A stretch of 57,523 nucleotides of DNA from Schizochytrium sp. CCTCC M209059. Its lineage: Eukaryota > Sar > Bigyra > Thraustochytrida > Thraustochytriidae. Positions 10,421 to 20,826 of this stretch are shown here, one piece after another. Location: NCBI GenBank assembly GCA_000818945.1, contig KN805461.1:13605-71127 (forward strand), in the 5' to 3' direction. Within the stretch, counting starts at the first letter, position 1. The number at the start of each line of letters is the position of its first letter. The position numbers and the translations under genes were made by a program. The notes under the pieces are model-generated. The model did not search any database. It was not told the DNA's origin and worked only from the letters and a program-made list of their open reading frames with translations.

Positions 10421-11800
10421 TCAGGAGGCGTCTAGACGGAAAGCGTCTCGCAACCGAAGTGTAATTGGGCCAACGGGTACCGACACGCCCCCGTTAAAGT
10501 ACAGTTCGCCGCGAAAGCTCCCCGAGGGAGCCTCGCGGGAGCCCTGTGGACCCACAAACGACGTGTATGCGAATGCGCCTTCCTTAATTCTTCCGTATCT
10601 CTCGTCAACATATCCTCCGCCTCGTAGTAATATCGGCTGTCGACCAACCACTCCATCACCTTCAACAACCTGCACCTCACCATCTCCCATTTTGATTTCC
10701 CATCGCCGCCCAAAGAGCATGAGCTGGTCGCGTGGCAGCTGCTTGTTCGCCTCAATCTTGATTTGATATCCCCACTTGGGCAAGTCCAAGCACACCATCT
10801 CGACCACAGAGATCTGGATACGAATTCCGTGCGCTTCCGTCGTCACCGTATCTTCTCCTTGCATGGGGAATCGAAGAAGTTGATGATTCTTGCCCAAGAC
10901 TAGTTTCTTGCTTGCTACCGCGTCCGCAAACGCCGTAAACATCTCCACGGCGCTCGCCTGGCTCGCTCTCTCGGTGCGATCTGACCATGACCACCCAGAC
11001 GTCTCGTTCCCGACATACGAACCCAGCGTCATGGCGCTGCCTTGCCGGCTGGAATTACTCAATTTCCGTTGTAAAAGCTCAAGCGGCTTATTCTTGTTCT
11101 CGTCCTCGTCCTTGTCCTTGGGACTGTCAACAAAATAAAAGCTTTCCATGTACTCGTACGCGCCACATTCTCCAAAGAGGGGCAGGGTTCCCTCGCACGT
11201 TTGGCCATCGTGAAAGGCCCAAAGGCCATATGCGTCAACGCCTGCGCGTCCAAAGCGCCTCAACTTTTGGCAAAATTTACCGCACCCTGGTTGAAGCCCG
11301 AGTCTGCGACCGGATTCGTTCTCTAGCGCCGTAAAGCCCACGTCATAGAGGCGCTGCCATGCAAAACCTGCGGGGATGACGCTGCTTCTGTACTCTTCAA
11401 AGCTTAGCCCAGCCCACATCATGCTTGCGCGCATCACGAGATAGGCTTCCTTCGGCCCCTTTGTTTCCCTCGTGTATGCCTGGCCTTCGCACGGCAGCTG
11501 CGCGACACGGCGCCAGCTTGTCCCTGCGCCGCTCAGCGCAAAGTGCTCCATCGCCATTTCCGCCCACGTACTCGCCGCCGCATCTTCCGACAGCTCCGTT
11601 GCCAGCGCGCGCGAACAGCTCGCCAACGCCGCCACGTCTCGTCCGTCCGCGAATACCGCCACCAGCTGCGCAAACGCCTCCATCGCGACCTCGCTGTTCG
11701 CGCAAAGATATGCTAAAGCAGGCAGGAAGGAACTCCGTCTGGACGAATCAAGGATAGGTGACTCGGACAGTGAAAAATGTTCAGATCCCGTCATCGCCAT
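10421..11800 (-). CDS. F-box/ApaG-domain protein (FBXO3/SKIP16-like)
   Basis: Probable substrate-recognition subunit of an SCF ubiquitin ligase; 459 residues, single exon. The ATG at 11798-11800 is used (another in frame is M3). The N-terminal third (about 25-100) is helical, with VAALASCSRALATEL, as in the second half of an F-box where Cys/Ser-rich helices follow the Leu/Pro start; the first half is weak. Residues 190-225 (AYGLWAFHDGQ) could be part of a divergent SMI1/KNR4-like region. The clear domain is ApaG/DUF525 at about 325-450: RRWEIK, EGDGVVGRQPIL, FAYTS and APSGSFRGEL follow the bacterial ApaG and FBXO3 pattern. F-box plus SMI1/KNR4 plus ApaG is the known layout of animal FBXO3 and plant SKIP16. 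The ApaG assignment is firm; the F-box is inferred from context. Confidence 0.82.
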   Translation of the reverse strand: MAMTGSEHFSLSESPILDSSRRSSFLPALAYLCANSEVAMEAFAQLVAVFADGRDVAALASCSRALATELSEDAAASTWAEMAMEHFALSGAGTSWRRVAQLPCEGQAYTRETKGPKEAYLVMRASMMWAGLSFEEYRSSVIPAGFAWQRLYDVGFTALENESGRRLGLQPGCGKFCQKLRRFGRAGVDAYGLWAFHDGQTCEGTLPLFGECGAYEYMESFYFVDSPKDKDEDENKNKPLELLQRKLSNSSRQGSAMTLGSYVGNETSGWSWSDRTERASQASAVEMFTAFADAVASKKLVLGKNHQLLRFPMQGEDTVTTEAHGIRIQISVVEMVCLDLPKWGYQIKIEANKQLPRDQLMLFGRRWEIKMGDGEVQVVEGDGVVGRQPILLRGGGYVDERYGRIKEGAFAYTSFVGPQGSREAPSGSFRGELYFNGGVSVPVGPITLRLRDAFRLDAS

Positions 11801-12315
11801 CGTCCAAAGGTGCGCGCTCTACTTTTCCTTAGCCTACTGGCTGCTGATGGTTCCCCATGGCGGCGAGGCGACTCTTTTCGATGGAGACCTTATCCTTGGT
11901 GGAGCGTGCCGGATGGAAGCGTAATGTGGACGAAGACCTTGGCAGGCAGGCAGGCAGGCAGGCAGGTAGGTAAGTAGGTGCATTGACGAATACTTGCGTG
12001 CGCTGAAAAGAACAAGATCATGAATGAGAATAATTCATGATGAAAAAGATTAAGAGAGAAACGGAGTTTAGGGAAATTTCTGACTGTGAAATAGAATCGG
12101 AGAGGCAAGAGCTCGATCTCGATTACGATTTCCTCATATTAAACTACGCACGGCCTCGGTAGACAAAGATGTAGCCTCACTTCAGCATGGACCATGCTCT
12201 CTTCTTCTTTAAAAAAAAAAAGGGGGGGGAAAAAAAAGGAGAAAACACAACCATTATCGCTTCTCTTCTCACCCTGTAAGAGAAACGAGGAGGCAAAAAT
12301 TCAATCACAACAACA
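11801..12315. other. intergenic with GGCA repeat
   Basis: No supported gene. It is the 5' flank of the F-box/ApaG gene and the 3' flank of the TPR paralogue ending at 12316. It contains the (GGCA)n run at 11941-11975 and a poly-A/poly-G purine stretch at about 12210-12245. Confidence 0.5.
11941..11975. repeat. (GGCA)n microsatellite
   Basis: Tandem ggcagg copies degrade into ggtagg and taagtagg at the right end. Confidence 0.85.
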
Positions 12316-15300
12316 TTATACATTTCCCTCGCCATGGGCCAAGGCCTCGACTTGTGCGCGAGAACGACGAGCAAAAATTGAAGAGGCACCAAAACACCGC
12401 GCGCGGATGCGAAGGGCTTCCTCGGCGGCGTCGAGGTCACCAATAGCGTCAGCCAAATCGTAAAGAACTTCGGCAGCTTGACTCGAGGAAGGCCCATAGG
12501 CCCGCGACTTGATGTTAAGCGCCGTCTCAAAAGAGGACTGTGCCTGGTCTGAATCGCCACGTGCTGCGTGCGCGCATCCAAAACTGTGATGGAGCTCTGC
12601 AAAGCGAAATAAAGTGCCTCTTTCCGTGTGAAATTCCGGCAAAAAGTCCACCGCATGCTCGGCGTCGCGCAACGCATCGTCGCCTTGGCCAAGCGCAGCA
12701 AAGATGCGGCTTCGCGTCACGAATCCCTCTGCCATGAGAAGTCGTCCTGGCCCCTCCTTGGCTTTGAGCGTGTCCAAAAAGTCGTTCACAAGGTCAAGGG
12801 CTTCATCGAATTTGCAAGCGTCGAAAAGAACGCTTGCAAGGTGCATCTTGCTCGTCAAGGTCCCCATGAGACCCGGGCCGTTCACGCGCTCATGCAAGGC
12901 CAGCGACTCTCGCGCCAGCGATTCGGCTTCCGCGTACACGCCACGATACTGCAATAGATTGCTTTCCGCACGCACAAAGCTGTCGTGCAGGCCAAGCTGC
13001 GGCGGTGCATCCTCCGGAAGAGGATCGGGACGGGGCATTTTTGCAAGCCATGATTCAGCCTCCTTGAAGCGGTCCAGCGCAATCAGGATGCGGACGACCA
13101 GGAGCCCTGCCTCAACGCGTGAAGGATGAAAGCGGCCCAAACGCTCCAGCTTAAGTTCGTAATTTTGTACGCAGAGTTCAAGAGCAAGATGCGCGTCGCC
13201 GCTCGAGAGCGCGACTTGCATCGAGAGCCAGAGCACGCTGCCTTTCATGTCGCGTTCCATGGAGAGACGTTTGCTAAAAAGCGTCTCGTAGCGGTCAAGT
13301 AAATCCTCGGCCACCTCCTCGTTCCCTCGCGAGAGCTCTAGAATGGCGACCACCTCTTGAGCGCGCAGGTACTGTCGCGAATCTATGCCTCTGGCGTCGA
13401 GCATGACTGCCGCCGCTTCCTGTGCCAGAGCCAGAGCCTGGTCAACCTCTCCGTGGCGTTCATGCAAAATAGCCAGCCCGATCGAAGTATCTGCAGTGTC
13501 TTCCGCGCTCAGATTCTCTGGCACGCTACGCAGCTCACGGGCTCGCTCTAGCGCCTGCTTTGCATCCGCATGCCGGCCCACGAGCATCTCAGCCGTGCCC
13601 AGCAACAAGTGGACAATGCCCTGGAATTGACGGACCATCATTCCCGTGAGTTCGCCCAGGAGCGAGCACGCCATGTCCACGCAACGCTGGTTTTCCAAGA
13701 GAATCACGGCTGGAATCCACTTTTGCAAGACTGGGCCTTCGCTTGCCAGCTCCTTGGCGAGCGCACGTACATCAGCGTCGGACCCCACCTTGACAAGTGT
13801 CCGCAAAAGCTGGTGTCGCGCCTCTCCCGTCGCGTCGACGTTATTGGCCGAGGCCATCAAATCCTTGCGCAGCGCATGCGCCGTGTCAAAATCATACATT
13901 TCCATTGCGAGATCTGCCCGCGCACCCAAGAGCTGGCGCTGAAAGTCATCTTCGCTCCCGCCCTCCGAGGCATCTGCGTCCCGGGCCAGGTCTTCGAGCA
14001 GAGCTGTCGCCTCTTCACCCCGATTCAGCACCAAGAGAACCTTGGTCGTACACCGAATGGTGCGCAGCAAATTTTCCAGATGGCCACGCGTCCATTCGTT
14101 CGGGTGTTCGCGAAGAAATCGAATCCCCTCGTAAAAGGCGTCCCTCGCATCGTCCCAGCGCTCGAGGCGTTCAAGCGTGTGCGCAATCTCGTGCTGGATC
14201 CGCGCCACCTCATCCGTATTCACATCGTCTGCTTGTTTGAATTCGTGGAGGGCGAGCAGACGCAGCCGAAGAGTCTCTTCGTCCAGTTCAATCGTGCGGA
14301 AAAAGAGGGCAGCGTTCTGAAGCTCCTGCAGCCTTTCAGTCTGCGAGACGGTTCGCGTCAAGCGCTCCACATAGCCCTCAACGTGACTGCTGTACAGCTC
14401 TTGCAGGGCCGTCCGCACGAGCCGTGAGACCTTGCCCGGACCCGCATTGCGAAAGGCCCGCCTGAGGACCCCGTCGCTCGTGTGACGGCGCCAGGAAAAC
14501 ACGGCCGTAGCACGAAAAGCAAGTTCTGGCTGTTTGTACGCGGTCTTCCAGCCGTGAAAGGCTTCCGCCATCATGCTCTGAATGCGTGGGTCCCAAGACG
14601 CGGCATCCTCCACGGTTGGCGCAGTAATTTTCACCTTGTCGAGCAGCGCACTCGATTCCGTGTCTGCCGCCATCAGAGAATAGAGTGTCCACAGCACTTG
14701 ATCGTTCGCCATGCCTTCCAAGGACGGGCCCAGCGCAATGACTACCGCGTCGAATTGCTTTAAGGCGCGCGGGATCCGTTTGCTATAAAAGTCGAGGCCC
14801 ACCGAGCCAGAGTCGGACCCGGGGACCCCAAGTCGCGCATGATCCAGGCAAAACGCCTCGAGCCACACAAAATGCGTTTCGGGATCCAGGTCCTTGGACG
14901 CACAGTAGCGCAAGAGGCCATCGACCAGGTCACCAAAGAGGAGCCACGGAGGACAAGTCACGTAGGTGGCCGCAAAGGGCTCGCCCGCAGCGTCCGCGTA
15001 TTTCTCCACATAGGGTATCTCCCAGCGACTCGCGATTGGCACGGCGACGTGGTCGCGCACGTCTGACACAGTCCACGCGTCTCTCTGCACGGGCGTAAGC
15101 CTGTTCGCCTGCACGTGCTGCACGGCGCCGCGACGCAGGCGCGGGTTCGTCCCGACCTCGAGGCCCTCGTGGCCCTGCCGCGGGTGTCCTCCGCGCAGGA
15201 ACTGCGCAGCGCTGCGTTTCGAGCGCAGCGTCTGGTTGAGCGCGAACCCGGCGCCCTGCACGCGTGCCAGGCGCACCTGGCCTGCCGTGCTGCCGTCCAG

Positions 15301-15502
15301 GATCCCCTCGCGCAGCTCCACGAGCGCCGCCACCTTGATCCCGCGCCACGACCAGCGCGCGTCTGCGTCTGCGGCCTCCTCCCCCTCCTCCCCGCCGCCC
15401 TCGCCCTCCGTGCGCGTCGTGGTCCTCGCCGCGCGGGTCCTCGTGCTCGCCCTCCGCGGCAGCGACACGCGCCGCCGCACCCGCGCGCTCGCGCGCGCGC
15501 CC
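12316..15502 (-). CDS. TIR/HET-like + helical-repeat protein, 5' end in gap
   Basis: About 1062 residues are visible; the start lies in or beyond the N run at 15503-15899. After an Arg/Glu-rich lead comes RGIKVAALVELREG, matching RGLSVAA and RGISVAA in the other two paralogues. THFVWLEAFC (about 14850-14880) aligns with TYVWLDIFC of the 1510-4700 protein. The later motif is degenerate: VVIALGPSLEG replaces the WDRP/WCAWE segment. The remainder is all-helical, with TPR-like pairs such as ALHEFKQADD, RLERWDDARDAFYEG and ESLALHERVNGPGL, but they are far more diverged than the array in the first gene. The stop is TAA at 12316-12318. It lies downstream of, and in the same direction as, the paralogue at 16591-20826, so the two are probably a tandem duplication. 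Reading the frame through the gap to 16269 gives only low-complexity sequence, so no start is called. Confidence 0.75.
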
Positions 15503-15899
15503 NNNNNNNNNNNNNNNNNNNNNNNNNNNNNNNNNNNNNNNNNNNNNNNNNNNNNNNNNNNNNNNNNNNNNNNNNNNNNNNNNNNNNNNNNNNNNNNNNN
15601 NNNNNNNNNNNNNNNNNNNNNNNNNNNNNNNNNNNNNNNNNNNNNNNNNNNNNNNNNNNNNNNNNNNNNNNNNNNNNNNNNNNNNNNNNNNNNNNNNNNN
15701 NNNNNNNNNNNNNNNNNNNNNNNNNNNNNNNNNNNNNNNNNNNNNNNNNNNNNNNNNNNNNNNNNNNNNNNNNNNNNNNNNNNNNNNNNNNNNNNNNNNN
15801 NNNNNNNNNNNNNNNNNNNNNNNNNNNNNNNNNNNNNNNNNNNNNNNNNNNNNNNNNNNNNNNNNNNNNNNNNNNNNNNNNNNNNNNNNNNNNNNNNNN
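15503..15899. other. assembly gap (397 N)
   Basis: Run of 397 undetermined bases flanked by very GC-rich sequence on both sides, cgcgcgcgcc to the left and ggcgggcgggcgg to the right. It removes the 5' end of the minus-strand gene. Confidence 0.99.
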
Positions 15900-16235
15900 C
15901 GGAAGCGAATGCCGGAAGCGAGGCCGCGCAGGGCCCCGAGCGGGCGGGCGGGCGGGCGGCTGGACGGGCGGCTGGCGCGGCTCGCTCTCCACACGCGTGA
16001 GCGTGTGTGCCCCCAACCAGAAACAAGAAAGAAAAAGAGAGAAAGAGAGAAAGAAAGATAGAAAGATAGAAAGAAAGAGAGAAAGAGAGCAACTTCGAGC
16101 CTGGCAGCAATCGAGCGAGCGCACGGCGGCGGGGCTCAGGCTCGAGGGAGCGAGCGAGCGAGCGAGCGAGCGAGCGAACTGCCCGATGGAGAATGACCTT
16201 TGCTCTAAGCCAAGCCATCTTGACCGAAATCTTCA

Positions 16236-16279
<44 letters not shown>

Positions 16280-16590
16280 CTCTAAGCAAGCTTAGTGGGG
16301 AGGAGGCGAGGCGAGGTGAACGAACGAGCGACCCAGCGACCAGCGTAACGAGCGACTCAGCGAACGAGCGAGCGTGACGAAAGAAAAATCAAATGAAAGA
16401 AACAAAAAAGTGTTAGTACTAACTAGGCTACTTGAACAAGGCATTAGCTGCTTGCGTGGGCGAACAACACAACAAAACAACAGAGAAGACCAACCAATTC
16501 ATTACTCAAATATTTACCGACCGACCGACCGACCGACCGACAGACAGACCGACCGACCGACCGACCGAGAGGTCTGGCCGTCGGCCCAGC
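15900..16590. repeat. low-complexity and microsatellite block
   Basis: A dense series of simple repeats lies between two tandem genes: GGGC near 15940, a GAAA/GAGA purine tract at 16019-16090, (GAGC)n at 16146-16178, (AAGC)n at 16231-16276 and (GACC)n at 16517-16568. Open frames crossing this block translate into Lys/Glu/Arg or Ser/Leu repeats and are artefacts. Confidence 0.9.
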
Positions 16591-19500
16591 TCAGGCGGAG
16601 CTTTCGAGGGCGTCGAGGAGCTGCGCCGCGGACTTTGTCAACGGGTGCGAGGCGCCGTAAATGTCCTCGCGCATGCGCAGGCCTTCTTCGGCAAACCCCG
16701 TCTCGCCCGTTAACTCGGCAATGAGGAGCAGAGTCTCGGCCACCATGCTCGACTCTTCGCCGAAAATTTCTGTGAAGAGATCAAGCGCCTGCGTCGCCGC
16801 CTCTTCCGCCTCGTCCTGACGACCCTCGGCGGCCAGAGCCTCGGCGCGACCCAAGAGGGCTTCGCCAAAAATGACGCTCCGAGGAGCCAATTCCCGAATC
16901 ATCACCAGGGCGTCCGCCGACTCCCTCACGGCAGCTTGGACATTGCCTACCTTGCAGTTCACGCGCGCACACTCGGTATAAAGCTCCGACAAGAAGGCCG
17001 GGTTTGCGCTTTTCATCTCTTTGGCGGCTTGCTGTGCACGAGACAACACTTCCGCGGCCTCTTCATATTCTTCGAGAATGCGGAGTCCTCGAGCCTGCAC
17101 AAGGAGGGCAGTGAGAGTCATACTAAAGCACATTCCATTCACTGCAATTTGTGCATCTGCAATCGCCTTTACGTCCGCCACAAATCCTTCCAAATCTCCA
17201 CGCGCAAACTTTTGGCGCGCTTCCAGGTTGGAGCGAATTCCGTTCATACCAAGATGAGCCATGTGGTTTGCATCCAGGGGCTCCGTCTTCAACGGACCAG
17301 GATAGGGACCGGTTTCTTCCGGTACCCTTTCGCCTCCGAAAAAGGCGGAAAAGTTTATCGTTCGAACACGTGGCATCGGAGCGGGACTCTCCTCTTCCTC
17401 CTGCGCATTGTCATCCTCTTGTGCTTGGTTGGCTTCATCATCGTGGACGTCGTCGTTGTTGTCACTAGCTCCCGCTCGCACTTCAGCTCCCGCGTCCGCC
17501 CCGTCGGCATCAGTGTCACCATCATTCTGACTGTTCTCGCCATTTGCGAGGGCAAGATCATCATCATCATCATCATCATCATCCTCGGCAGCACGCTCTG
17601 CCACAATGCCAACCCCTTCTGTCTCGATCTCTCCGTCGTCGTCGTCGGCGGCGGCGGTATTTTCGCCCGCATCATCCCCACCGTTATCGTTCGATGCATC
17701 TGTATCATGCGCATCCGCGACCTCGTCCTCGGGAGGACCCGCATCTGCTTCCGGGACCTTGTGGTAGTACGGCTCCTCCAAATCCCACAGCGGGATCTCG
17801 GCCAAGACTTCCTCCGCTTCGTCAAAGCGATCGAGATCAAAGAGGGTGTGGACGATCATGATCCGCGATGAGATCCAAGACATATTCCGCGCGCCCACAG
17901 TGCTACGGACAAGGTCATCCGCCTTGCGAAAGTATTTGAGCGAGCGCTCGAGATCACCCTCACAGCGCGCCAGCGCAGCATGAAATCGTGGGACGTTCAC
18001 CTCCATTAGGTTCTGCTCGAGCTGCTGAGAACTGCCCCCCGAGTGACGTTCTGAAGGTTTCTTCTTGTTCTTATGCACAGACTTTTCATAGGCTTTCAGT
18101 ACGGGTCGCGCCTTTTCAATATCAAAGCCAGTCAATTGTAACTGCAAGAGTGTCGCGCGCGCACGATTGACTGCCTTGCTCGTCTCTGCGTCTTCGCCCT
18201 CCGGAATTAGCTCAATCGTTGCATCTACAAGCGCCTGCGCCTGGGCGACTGCGCTCTCATAGTCTCCAAAGTAGAATGTCAGTGGCGCACGGAAATTTGC
18301 TCCAGGACCCGTGTCTCGGCTAGTGCTTCCCCCGAAACTGAGGGGTAGGCCGTTCTGCTCAAAATCCTCCTCGTACATTTCGAACGCCGCGCGCGCCTCC
18401 ACGTAGCGGCCGAGCAACATGAGGTTTTGCGAGATTTTGAGATAGCTTATAAACATCGTGCCCCAACCAAAAGGCATGTGGTTTTCCACCTTGTCAAATA
18501 GCTCGAGCGAGTAATTGGGTACACGTGAACCGATCAGCAACCCGTTGGCAAGACCCCACATCGTGCTCCCGGCAAAACCGTCAAAGAAACTTGCTGCCCC
18601 GTGTTCTTGCTGCTTTTCAGCTTCGGCTTTGAGCTCCTCGTCGCTAGAGACTTCCGTCTTGAGACGAAAGATGTGGGCTCTTGTCAACATGAGCGAATAG
18701 TCGATGCTCTGCGTCTCTTCAGCGTACTTCTCGCAGATCTCTTCCAGGATAAGATAGCTCTCCAGAGAGTCTTCGAATCTGAAGTCGCGATCGGCAGACT
18801 GCGCGAGGTCTTCCAAAATGTTGTGTAGAGCATTTCGCAAGGTAGAGGTTTCCATGTCTTCTTGCGATCGCATTTCCGTCACAAAGTCCTTGGCAAGTCG
18901 GTCCGCGTCCGACTCGCGGCCTTCAATCTTGCGGAGATTTTGCGCCGCGTCGCGCACGACTTCGCCGTGATTCATGGTATGCAACTGGTTCTTGTCCCGC
19001 AAGTACGCCAGTACGGTATCGTACGCTGCCTCGGCTTCTTCGAATTTCTCTTCTCCATGCAAAGATGAGGCGATACAGAGAAGCAAATCGTACTCTAGAG
19101 ACAACATTCGCTCGAGGGGCGTTTCCGCAGCCTCACTGACAAACAGCGACGAAGACCCCCACGCCTCACCAAAATTGGCGCGAAGAACACCACCGTTGGC
19201 TTCGGCATCAGGGGTCACGTCCGCGGCATCTTCGGCGTCTTCTGCAGCGACGTCATCCATATCGACGCCTTCAGGTCTTGCTTGCGGATCATCCTCGGCG
19301 TTCTCCTCATCAGCTAAACCATTGCTCGTGTTGGCGGGGTCTCGTTCCTCGTCATCTTCCTCGTCCTTATCACCCCGGGCCTCTTCGCTGGACATCTTCT
19401 CCTTTTCTTTTGCCTCCCTGGCCACTTCGCGAATCATGTCGATGCAACGCGACGCGGTGATGCGACCTAGCTCGAAGCGCTTCAACTCGTTAAAGAGCTT

Positions 19501-20826
19501 CGCTGCGCCCAAAAGAGACTGTGCAGATCGTTGCGTCTTCATCGTGAAGCAAGTTTCCACATACTCCTCGATGGCGTCACCCATGCACGATGCAAGTACA
19601 GGCTGCACAGTATCGACAAAGGAGCGGACAGCCTCTTGACGATCATTCTGGGATTCGAGGACGATTTTACTGCAAATTGAGTCCATTTGCCCAAAACTCA
19701 TCAAAAAGCCATTGTCCAAGAGGCCCAATTCCAAGTTCGGGTTGCGATAGCATTGGGTCCATTCAAAGGGGGAATCCAAAAAGAACCCCATCTCTTCTGC
19801 GTCACCGCTTCCTTGCTGCGGCCACACCAATTCGATCGGCTTTCCTGCGCGCGCGGCCTGATAAATGCTGAAAACGACGTCGGAGCGGCGAATACCCTCG
19901 AGATTCTCATTTAAGACCAGGAGGAGCTTGTCAAACTTTTGCATGGCATCTGCGAACTCCTCCGCGTAAAATTTCTTCGCGCGGATTTCTTCGTCTGGGC
20001 TTGTAGCGTCCGGAATTCGAATGCTCGAGTGATGGATTCCGAACTCCACGGACCAAACATGAACCTCGTCCGTGCTCACACCCTCCCGCTCGGCATACCG
20101 CTTCAAGGCGCTCTGGAATGAAGAAAATCGTATGTTGTCGTCGACAATCACGAGAATTCCCGCGTAGGGCTCAGCCGAGGCGACGGCGAGCCGCTCCCCC
20201 GAGGGCAGACCGGACTTGAGCTCTTCAGGAACAAGGATAAAGTCCACCACATCACGTAGTCGCCAATTCAGACGAGGCATCGACACCAGGTCGTTCCGGT
20301 GATACGTAAAGACCTTGCGCGGGAATCGGGGATTTCGCCCGTGCAAATTATCGCTGCCCGAATATTGATTGCCACCAAACATCCAATGCACATCCGGGAA
20401 ATTTCTCCTTGTGAACTCACCGTCTTCATTCACGCGGCGCTTTGTCCCGGCGCGAACAATTCTCACAGCCTTGCCACGGTCGCCAGTATGAGAAATCTCC
20501 ATGCGCGGGGCCAGCGTATTGTTTTCGAAAGCTTCCCAGAGGTCATTAATGGCGGCGACGCTGATGCCGCGATATGACACCTCCATCAAAGGCTCGGATC
20601 TTGCGTCGGCTGAGCCACCCTGGATCCAGCGTCGCGTGCAGCCGAGACGTCTGCTCAAACGTTGGCTGAGTCGACTTTGCGCCGAGGGTCTTTGTGAAGC
20701 GACCTCGCCCTCGTCGTCGTCGCCTTGCACGGCGACCTGGCCGCCATCTCCATTTCTTCCCGCGCAATTTGCCTCTGTTTCCTCGCTACTCAAAAGTCCA
20801 GAGATGCTCCGGATCAACGCCCGCAT
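16591..20826 (-). CDS. TIR/HET-like + helical-repeat protein, 1411 aa
   Basis: Single-exon protein from ATG 20824-20826. Residues 1-80 are Gly/Asp/Ser-rich. RGISVAA (86-92) and TLAPRME (104-110) match RGLSVAA and TLAPRVQ of the plus-strand gene at 1510. DEVHVWSVEFGIHHSS sits where the paralogue has TYVWLDIFCANQ, but the acidic residue and Cys are lost; LLLVLNENLEG replaces LVFVDNWDRP, so any enzymatic activity of a TIR-like ancestor looks abolished. About residues 400-1000 and 1190-1411 are helical and TPR-like (FEEAEAAYDTVLAYL, YEEAAEVLSRAQQAAKEM, RQDEAEEAATQALDLF). Two acidic tracts, at about 469-545 and 1019-1165, are dominated by Asp/Glu/Asn. It is the 5' member of a tandem pair with the gene ending at 12316. 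Function unknown; a recognition scaffold is inferred from the layout. Confidence 0.8.
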   Translation of the reverse strand: MRALIRSISGLLSSEETEANCAGRNGDGGQVAVQGDDDEGEVASQRPSAQSRLSQRLSRRLGCTRRWIQGGSADARSEPLMEVSYRGISVAAINDLWEAFENNTLAPRMEISHTGDRGKAVRIVRAGTKRRVNEDGEFTRRNFPDVHWMFGGNQYSGSDNLHGRNPRFPRKVFTYHRNDLVSMPRLNWRLRDVVDFILVPEELKSGLPSGERLAVASAEPYAGILVIVDDNIRFSSFQSALKRYAEREGVSTDEVHVWSVEFGIHHSSIRIPDATSPDEEIRAKKFYAEEFADAMQKFDKLLLVLNENLEGIRRSDVVFSIYQAARAGKPIELVWPQQGSGDAEEMGFFLDSPFEWTQCYRNPNLELGLLDNGFLMSFGQMDSICSKIVLESQNDRQEAVRSFVDTVQPVLASCMGDAIEEYVETCFTMKTQRSAQSLLGAAKLFNELKRFELGRITASRCIDMIREVAREAKEKEKMSSEEARGDKDEEDDEERDPANTSNGLADEENAEDDPQARPEGVDMDDVAAEDAEDAADVTPDAEANGGVLRANFGEAWGSSSLFVSEAAETPLERMLSLEYDLLLCIASSLHGEEKFEEAEAAYDTVLAYLRDKNQLHTMNHGEVVRDAAQNLRKIEGRESDADRLAKDFVTEMRSQEDMETSTLRNALHNILEDLAQSADRDFRFEDSLESYLILEEICEKYAEETQSIDYSLMLTRAHIFRLKTEVSSDEELKAEAEKQQEHGAASFFDGFAGSTMWGLANGLLIGSRVPNYSLELFDKVENHMPFGWGTMFISYLKISQNLMLLGRYVEARAAFEMYEEDFEQNGLPLSFGGSTSRDTGPGANFRAPLTFYFGDYESAVAQAQALVDATIELIPEGEDAETSKAVNRARATLLQLQLTGFDIEKARPVLKAYEKSVHKNKKKPSERHSGGSSQQLEQNLMEVNVPRFHAALARCEGDLERSLKYFRKADDLVRSTVGARNMSWISSRIMIVHTLFDLDRFDEAEEVLAEIPLWDLEEPYYHKVPEADAGPPEDEVADAHDTDASNDNGGDDAGENTAAADDDDGEIETEGVGIVAERAAEDDDDDDDDDLALANGENSQNDGDTDADGADAGAEVRAGASDNNDDVHDDEANQAQEDDNAQEEEESPAPMPRVRTINFSAFFGGERVPEETGPYPGPLKTEPLDANHMAHLGMNGIRSNLEARQKFARGDLEGFVADVKAIADAQIAVNGMCFSMTLTALLVQARGLRILEEYEEAAEVLSRAQQAAKEMKSANPAFLSELYTECARVNCKVGNVQAAVRESADALVMIRELAPRSVIFGEALLGRAEALAAEGRQDEAEEAATQALDLFTEIFGEESSMVAETLLLIAELTGETGFAEEGLRMREDIYGASHPLTKSAAQLLDALESSA

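Noticed and set aside
15900..16269. Continuation of the minus-strand TPR paralogue through the gap to 16269
   Set aside because: The frame is open only because N is permissive and the sequence is microsatellite; the product would be Ser/Leu/Arg repeats.
16936..17871. 311-residue plus frame with poly-Ile/Val
   Set aside because: It is the antisense of the Asp/Glu-rich tract of the minus-strand gene; tca/atc repeats give the hydrophobic runs.
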